Of a stretch of DNA of 64,000 bases, positions 59,795-64,000 are shown piece after piece. The notes under the pieces were generated by a model. That model was given only the letters and a program-made list of their open reading frames with translations, did no database searches and had not been told where the DNA came from. Within the stretch, counting starts at the first letter, position 1. Every line of letters starts with the position of its first letter. This DNA comes from Halalkalibacter urbisdiaboli (lineage in GTDB: Bacteria; Bacillota; Bacilli; Bacillales; Bacillaceae_D). A program made the position numbers and the translations under genes. The DNA lies in contig NZ_MVJM01000003.1 in NCBI RefSeq assembly GCF_002156385.1, positions 228,751 through 292,750 on the forward strand. The letters run 5' to 3'.

Positions 59795-60655
59795 ATGCAT
59801 ACAGTATGGAAAGGAAGTATAAGCTTTGGTCTCGTCAATATTCCGATTAAGCTGCATACAGCGACAGAGGACAAGGATATTAAGCTTCGGCAATTGCATA
59901 AAGAATGTCATACCCCAATTAGTTATCAAAAAGTTTGTCCTGGTTGTGACAAGGAAGTTCGTAGTGAAGATATTGTAAAGGCGTACGAATATGTAAAAGG
60001 GAAATTTGTCATTTTGGAAGAAGAGGATTTACAAAAGTTGAAGAAAGAAAATGAAGAGAAGGCAGTTGAAATTATCGATTTCGTTAAACTTGAAGAAATT
60101 GATCCGATTTATTTTGAGAAGAGTTATTTCATGGCACCTGATAATGGTGGTGGCAAGGCATATTCCCTGCTACGAAGTGCTTTATTAGAATCAGGAAAAA
60201 TTGGTGTAGCCAAAATTATGATTCGTTCTAAAGAACAGCTTGCAGTTGTGCGTGTGTATCAAAATACTCTTCTAATGGAAACGATTCACTTTCCTGACGA
60301 AGTTCGAAATGTTCAAGAGGTACCTAATGTACCTAGTGAACATACGGTAGTAAAAAAGGAGCTTGATACGGCTCTGCTATTAGTTGACCAATTAACGACA
60401 ACTTTTGATCCTGAAAAATATCATGATGAATACCGAACGGCTTTAATGGATCTAATTGAAGAAAAGAAAAATGGTGAGCAAACAGTCACAGCTACAGACA
60501 AGCAGCCTGAAGCAGCTACTTCGAATGTTACTGACTTAATGTCAGCCCTTCAAGCATCTTTGGATAAAACGAAGAAGAAGAAGCCCGCAACAAGAAAGAA
60601 AGCAGCTCCTGCAGCAACAAAAACGCCTGCTACTCGAACAAGAAAGAATGCTTAA
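59795..60655 (+). CDS. ku: Ku protein, DNA end-binding
   Basis: A 286-residue homodimeric ring protein that binds DNA ends and recruits LigD. The start MHTVWKGSISFGLVNIPIKL is diagnostic. Also seen: CHTPISYQKVCPGCDKEV, ILEEEDL, YSLLRSALLESGKIGVAKI, and a basic tail (TKKKKPATRKKAAPAATKTP). The in-frame GTG at 59786 abuts GAAGGTG, so ATG 59795 is preferred. Divergent from ligD with 117 bp between the start codons; in B. subtilis the equivalent genes are forespore-expressed. Confidence 0.95.
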   Translation: MHTVWKGSISFGLVNIPIKLHTATEDKDIKLRQLHKECHTPISYQKVCPGCDKEVRSEDIVKAYEYVKGKFVILEEEDLQKLKKENEEKAVEIIDFVKLEEIDPIYFEKSYFMAPDNGGGKAYSLLRSALLESGKIGVAKIMIRSKEQLAVVRVYQNTLLMETIHFPDEVRNVQEVPNVPSEHTVVKKELDTALLLVDQLTTTFDPEKYHDEYRTALMDLIEEKKNGEQTVTATDKQPEAATSNVTDLMSALQASLDKTKKKKPATRKKAAPAATKTPATRTRKNA

Positions 60656-60801
60656 AAGAGGGGCATATATCAAAAATGAAAAACTATAAGGGACAAACAG
60701 AAACAAGCAAAAAAGATCGATAAAAACCACGTAGGAACCCATTGCTGTTATGTCGGTGCATGTCCTAAAAGATATTTACGAGGAATAATAAAAGGAATTT
60801 A
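60656..60801 (+). other. Possible decayed Cys-rich small gene
   Basis: After ku, a frame starting MKNYKGQTETSKK is followed, across a run of six A, by a second frame reading KNHVGTHCCYVGACPKRYLR and GIIKGI. Joined, it would be about 40 residues with three Cys. The break needs one base fewer in the A-run. Remnant, sequencing error or chance. Confidence 0.3.
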
Positions 60802-60849
60802 AATTGTTGTTGTGGAATGTCTTCTTGTAAAGCAAGGGGGCATTTTATT

Positions 60850-61296
60850 TTGGACTATATACAAATGATTCGATCTTATGTAGGGAATAAACCATTAATA
60901 TTAACAGCAGCTTCTGTTATTATCCAAGATGATGTAGGTAGAATTTTGCTTCAGCATCGGACAGATACAAATAATTGGGGCTTACCTGGTGGTTTTATGG
61001 AAATAGGAGAAACGATTGAGGAAACGGCCAAAAGGGAAGTTTTTGAAGAAACAGGATTAACGGTTAAAAGCCTCAATTTGTTTCATGTTTTCTCGGGTGA
61101 AATGTTTTATTATCAATACCCGAATGGTGATGAAGTTTATAATGTGATCATATCGTATGTAACGACGGATTATGAAGGTAAATTAACGAAGGATGAGGAA
61201 AGTTATGATTTGCAATTTTTTGAACGTGAGTGTCTACCGAAACAAATGATCCCAACTACTGAACATATGTTAACATTTTTTTTAAACCATCTTTAA
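60850..61296 (+). CDS. Nudix hydrolase
   Basis: A 148-residue Nudix protein with the box in GGFMEIGETIEETAKREVFE followed by ETGL, which matches GX5EX7REUXEEXGU. It hydrolyses nucleoside diphosphate derivatives; substrate unknown. The frame is open from 60817, but AAGGGGG (60834-60840) lies 9 nt ahead of TTG 60850. The opening LDYIQMIRSYVGNKPLIL is typical of a Bacillus group that acts on ADP-ribose-like compounds, though this is not certain. Confidence 0.9.
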   Translation: MDYIQMIRSYVGNKPLILTAASVIIQDDVGRILLQHRTDTNNWGLPGGFMEIGETIEETAKREVFEETGLTVKSLNLFHVFSGEMFYYQYPNGDEVYNVIISYVTTDYEGKLTKDEESYDLQFFERECLPKQMIPTTEHMLTFFLNHL

Positions 61297-61410
61297 AACG
61301 CTTGGTTCATTCTTGTCAAACTCCAATTCTATTAAAAAAATTAAAAAGATAGGTTTTAATTCTAGTTTTTTGGGTATAGATTAAAAAAGGCAGAATTGGA
61401 GGATTTTATT

Positions 61411-61566
61411 GTGAATAAAAAAGTTAGCTATTCAAATCTTAAACGCTCTTTTGAAAAAAGATTGACAAGAAAAACCAAAGATTCTGAAAGACAATTTATA
61501 AAATGGTTAGTAGATAAATCAAATAGTCATAAAGAAGTAACACAAAGCATGAATGTAAGAGGGTAA
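61411..61566 (+). CDS. Small basic protein, 51 aa
   Basis: GTG 61411 to TAA 61564 encodes MNKKVSYSNLKRSFEKRLTR, then DSERQFIKWLVDKSNSHKEV. TTGGAGGATTTTATT is a good ribosome binding site. Its QFIKWLV core resembles LDFIKWII in the 49-aa protein at 54773. Unknown family. Confidence 0.6.
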   Translation: MNKKVSYSNLKRSFEKRLTRKTKDSERQFIKWLVDKSNSHKEVTQSMNVRG

Positions 61567-61576
61567 TTTTTTTCAA

Positions 61577-61622
61577 AGAAAAGGCTGAAATCATTTTACG
61601 TGGTTTCAGCCTTTTCTTTTTG
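61577..61622 (+). terminator. Terminator after the 51-aa gene
   Basis: AGAAAAGGCTGAAA (61577-61590) pairs with TTTCAGCCTTTTCT (61604-61617), followed by TTTTG. Confidence 0.88.
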
Positions 61623-61810
61623 TAAATACGTTTTAATGCACCTCACAGCAGGTGACGATGAGAAAGAGGAGCGATAATACGGAGCTTTAGACTTTATCTC
61701 GTATATAAGATGTAGGTTTTCGTTAGAACAGTTAACGAACTTTTTAATATATCTTTTAAAAAACCCTTTTATATCAACGGAAATCTTTTATAACCTGTGT
61801 GAATTTTGTA

Positions 61811-61827
61811 TGTTAAAAGATTTAACA
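61811..61827. promoter_or_regulatory. TnrA/GlnR-type box upstream of nirB
   Basis: TGTTAAAAGATTTAACA matches TGTNA-N7-TNACA at all fixed positions and is palindromic beyond it. It lies about 105 bp before the start codon. In B. subtilis TnrA activates the nas genes under nitrogen limitation. Confidence 0.78.
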
Positions 61828-61931
61828 TACTTCATTTTTTTTGAAAATGGTTATGTCATAATTAAAAACAATCAAGATGTTACATGATGTGGAAGGTTCA
61901 TCATGAACTTCAATATGCTTGGAGGTTTACG

Positions 61932-64000
61932 ATGACAAAGCAAAAACTGGTGATTATAGGAAATGGTATGGCGGGTGCACGCTGTGCGGAAGAAATCATT
62001 AAACATAAACCAGAGGCATTTGATGTCATGATTTTCGGAAGCGAGCCACACGTTAATTACAATCGAATATTACTTTCTTCCGTATTACAGGGAAGTACGA
62101 CGCTAGATGATATTATCATTAATAGTCAAGAATGGTATGAAAAAAATAAGATTACTCTCTGCTCTGGAGAGACGGTTACCATTATTGATCGTGAGAATAA
62201 CACAATCATTACCGATAAAGGGAATAAGGTTCAATACGACAAATTGATTATTGCAACAGGTTCTAATCCGTTCATCATTCCTTTACCAGGACACGATAAA
62301 GAAGGTGTAATTGCCTTCCGAACAATAGAAGACTGTGAAAAATTGATTCAAACATCAAAAAAGTATAAAAAAGCAGCAGTCATAGGTGGCGGGTTATTAG
62401 GATTAGAGGCTGCTCGTGGCCTTCTTCATTTAGGAATGGAGGTCAATGTTGTTCATATCTGTGACACATTAATGGAAAGGCAGCTCGATTTTACTGCATC
62501 AAAAATGTTGCAAAAAGAATTAGAGCAACAAGGGATGAATTTCTTGCTTGAAAAAGCAACAGAAGAAATTGTTGGTGGTACCCGTGTAGAAGGGTTGCGT
62601 TTTAAAGACGGAAGTGAAGTAGAGGCTGATTTAGTCATTATGGCAGTGGGGGTTCGCCCAAATATCAAGCTAGCTAGTGAAGCAGGGCTTGAGACGAATC
62701 GTGCCATCATAGTGAATGATTATATGCAAACAAGCGACCCTGATATTTATGCAGTAGGTGAGTGTGTGGAGCATCGCAATGTCGTATATGGCCTTGTGAA
62801 GCCTCTTTATGAACAAGGTAAGGAGCTTGCAAAGCATATTTGTCAGATTGACAGCAAAGGATACCAAGGTTCTCTTCTAGCCACTCAGTTAAAAATCTCT
62901 GGTGTTGATGTTTTTTCTGTCGGTCAATTTCAGGAGGATGACACAACGCAAAGTCTTACGGTTTATGATGGGTTAGAGGGGATTTATAAAAAATTAGTCT
63001 TCCGTGAAGAGAGAGCGATAGGTGCTGTCTTATTTGGGGATACACGCGCAGGGACAAAGTTAATTGATCTCATTTCAAAACAGGAGAAGGCTGAACTTGT
63101 TAAAGAGCTAGTGATAAATCAAGCTTGCGTTGAAGAAAACCAAGTGGCTTCAATGGGGCTAGGGGAAATCGTTTGTAATTGTAATAGTGTCACTAAGGGG
63201 ACCATTATAGAAGCCGTACAAATGGACGGTCTTTCGACGGTTGAAGAAATAAAACAGTGCACAAAAGCTTCAGGATCCTGTGGCAGCTGTAAACCGCTTG
63301 TAGGCGATTTACTAGCATATATTCAAAGCGATGATTTTAACGAGCATATAAAAGAAGAGCCGTTATGTAGTTGTACGTCAATGCCAGAAAATCAAGTGGT
63401 GGAAGAAATTCAGCTTAAACAGTTACAGTCTATTAAAGAGATTCGAGAAACACTAGACTGGAATCAAAAGGATGGTTGTTCTGTCTGCTCGGCCGCCCTT
63501 ACTTACTATTTAGGGATGATTTATTCGAACTCAGATTTTCAGCAAGAACCGTTAGTTGATTTATATAAAAATGCGACTGCACAGTCTGATGGTTCGTATA
63601 CTGTATTCCCTCAAATGAATGGTGGAGCAACAACAGCACAGCAACTAAGAAAAATAGCAGATGTCATTGAGAATTATGGCATACCACATGTTTCGTTAAC
63701 AAAGCGCCAACGAATGAGTCTTATGGGGGTTAGAAAAGAAATCCTTCGAAATGTTATGCGCGATCTGGAGATCGACTTAACACCTCGCCATGATCATGCT
63801 GTTCATAATGTTCGAACAAATATTGGGCATTCAAGTTCTTTCGAGGAAAATAAACAAGCAATCGAATTGTCTATTGGACTAGATGAAAAAGTTACTTCAC
63901 TAAATACACCACAGGATGTTCGAATTAGTGTGTCTGTAGCAGGTGATGACTTGGCTGATATTAAAACAAAGGACATTGGTTTTATTAAAATCGAACGCGG
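61932..64000 (+). CDS. nirB: NAD(P)H nitrite reductase large subunit, incomplete at window end
   Basis: At least 689 residues; the gene runs off the window. The FAD-binding start is VIIGNGMAGARCAEE and the NAD motif is AVIGGGLLGLEAARG (about 150). A BFD [2Fe-2S] domain has CNCNSVTKG and GSCGSCKPL (about 415-455), and a second CSC/CSVC group follows (about 480-520). The beginning of the nitrite/sulfite reductase ferredoxin-like half domain is present (TAQQLRKIADVIENYGIPHV). The siroheme/4Fe-4S Cys region lies beyond 64000. It reduces nitrite to ammonium in the cytoplasm, equivalent to NasD. GGAGG precedes the ATG. The TnrA-type box suggests nitrogen control; it could also detoxify nitrite from the nitrate module. 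Confidence 0.93.
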   Translation, partial: MTKQKLVIIGNGMAGARCAEEIIKHKPEAFDVMIFGSEPHVNYNRILLSSVLQGSTTLDDIIINSQEWYEKNKITLCSGETVTIIDRENNTIITDKGNKVQYDKLIIATGSNPFIIPLPGHDKEGVIAFRTIEDCEKLIQTSKKYKKAAVIGGGLLGLEAARGLLHLGMEVNVVHICDTLMERQLDFTASKMLQKELEQQGMNFLLEKATEEIVGGTRVEGLRFKDGSEVEADLVIMAVGVRPNIKLASEAGLETNRAIIVNDYMQTSDPDIYAVGECVEHRNVVYGLVKPLYEQGKELAKHICQIDSKGYQGSLLATQLKISGVDVFSVGQFQEDDTTQSLTVYDGLEGIYKKLVFREERAIGAVLFGDTRAGTKLIDLISKQEKAELVKELVINQACVEENQVASMGLGEIVCNCNSVTKGTIIEAVQMDGLSTVEEIKQCTKASGSCGSCKPLVGDLLAYIQSDDFNEHIKEEPLCSCTSMPENQVVEEIQLKQLQSIKEIRETLDWNQKDGCSVCSAALTYYLGMIYSNSDFQQEPLVDLYKNATAQSDGSYTVFPQMNGGATTAQQLRKIADVIENYGIPHVSLTKRQRMSLMGVRKEILRNVMRDLEIDLTPRHDHAVHNVRTNIGHSSSFEENKQAIELSIGLDEKVTSLNTPQDVRISVSVAGDDLADIKTKDIGFIKIER

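Larger units (their letters stand above)
61567..61931. other. Regulatory intergenic region upstream of nirB
   Basis: About 365 bp with the terminator of the 51-aa gene (61577-61622) and a TnrA/GlnR-type box (61811-61827). No further gene seen. Confidence 0.6.

Noticed and set aside
1-64000. Ribosomal RNA, tRNA or prophage regions
   Set aside because: No rRNA-like conserved blocks, cloverleaf sequences ending in CCA or phage structural genes were recognised by eye.

Overview
The window looks like part of the chromosome of an endospore-forming, low-GC member of the Bacillaceae. The evidence is an alpha/beta-type SASP (56884-57084), a gamma-SASP-like repeat protein (55350-56075), a coat transglutaminase Tgl, an Sda-type sporulation inhibitor, a YjcZ-type mini membrane protein, AGGAGG ribosome binding sites throughout, and a Ku/LigD pair laid out as in Bacillus. 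A TRAP (usually Na+-coupled) transporter would suit a saline or alkaline habitat, but I cannot name the genus. I saw no rRNA, tRNA, CRISPR array or prophage.

Region 1 (1-8750) holds a truncated alanine dehydrogenase followed by a hexuronate/aldonate operon: a GntR/FCD regulator, then yjmC, dctP, dctQ, dctM, yjmD, uxuA and yjmF. Gene content and order follow the Bacillus subtilis exu locus, but a TRAP transporter replaces the YjmB/ExuT permeases, and glucuronate isomerase is absent from the window. The promoter carries overlapping cre-like and FCD-GntR-like operators.

Region 2 (9049-34145) is plant cell-wall, mainly arabinan, metabolism with other genes interspersed. It holds a large GH51 enzyme, two secreted repeat-rich proteins of unknown role, a quinone-oxidoreductase-like enzyme, a His/Tyr-rich protein, a rhamnogalacturonan-acetylesterase-like SGNH protein, an internally deleted IS1182-type element, an AraC regulator, a GH127 beta-L-arabinofuranosidase, two ABC sugar importers without ATPase genes, and a GH43 enzyme. 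None of the glycosidases has a signal peptide, which suggests import of oligosaccharides followed by cytoplasmic digestion. A two-part sequence motif with identical 33-bp spacing lies ahead of GH127 and of the first importer, and is a candidate AraC-regulator operator.

Region 3 (34300-47330) is an anaerobic nitrate module. A hemerythrin-like gene and ywiC each follow an Fnr-type box. Then come a cytochrome b-like membrane protein, a cytoplasmic NasA/NapA-type molybdoenzyme, a four-cluster ferredoxin subunit, a Tat-exported Rieske protein, three small unknown genes, a NarK transporter carrying a C-terminal PAS domain, a histidine kinase without a sensor domain, an NreC-like regulator, an NreA-like GAF protein, and a second kinase with two almost identical PAS domains. 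This is the most unusual part of the window. I infer a quinol:nitrate oxidoreductase with its own transporter-linked sensing. Several single-base frameshifts fall at 41.9-43.0 kb.

Region 4 (47400-64000) is housekeeping and sporulation: an SDR-like protein, YjcZ, a truncated FusB-like protein, DUF2512, ilvE, tgl, htpG behind a CIRCE-like element, sda, SASPs, a CDGSH protein, ligD/ku and a Nudix hydrolase. It ends in an incomplete assimilatory nitrite reductase large subunit (nirB/nasD) preceded by a perfect TnrA/GlnR-type box.
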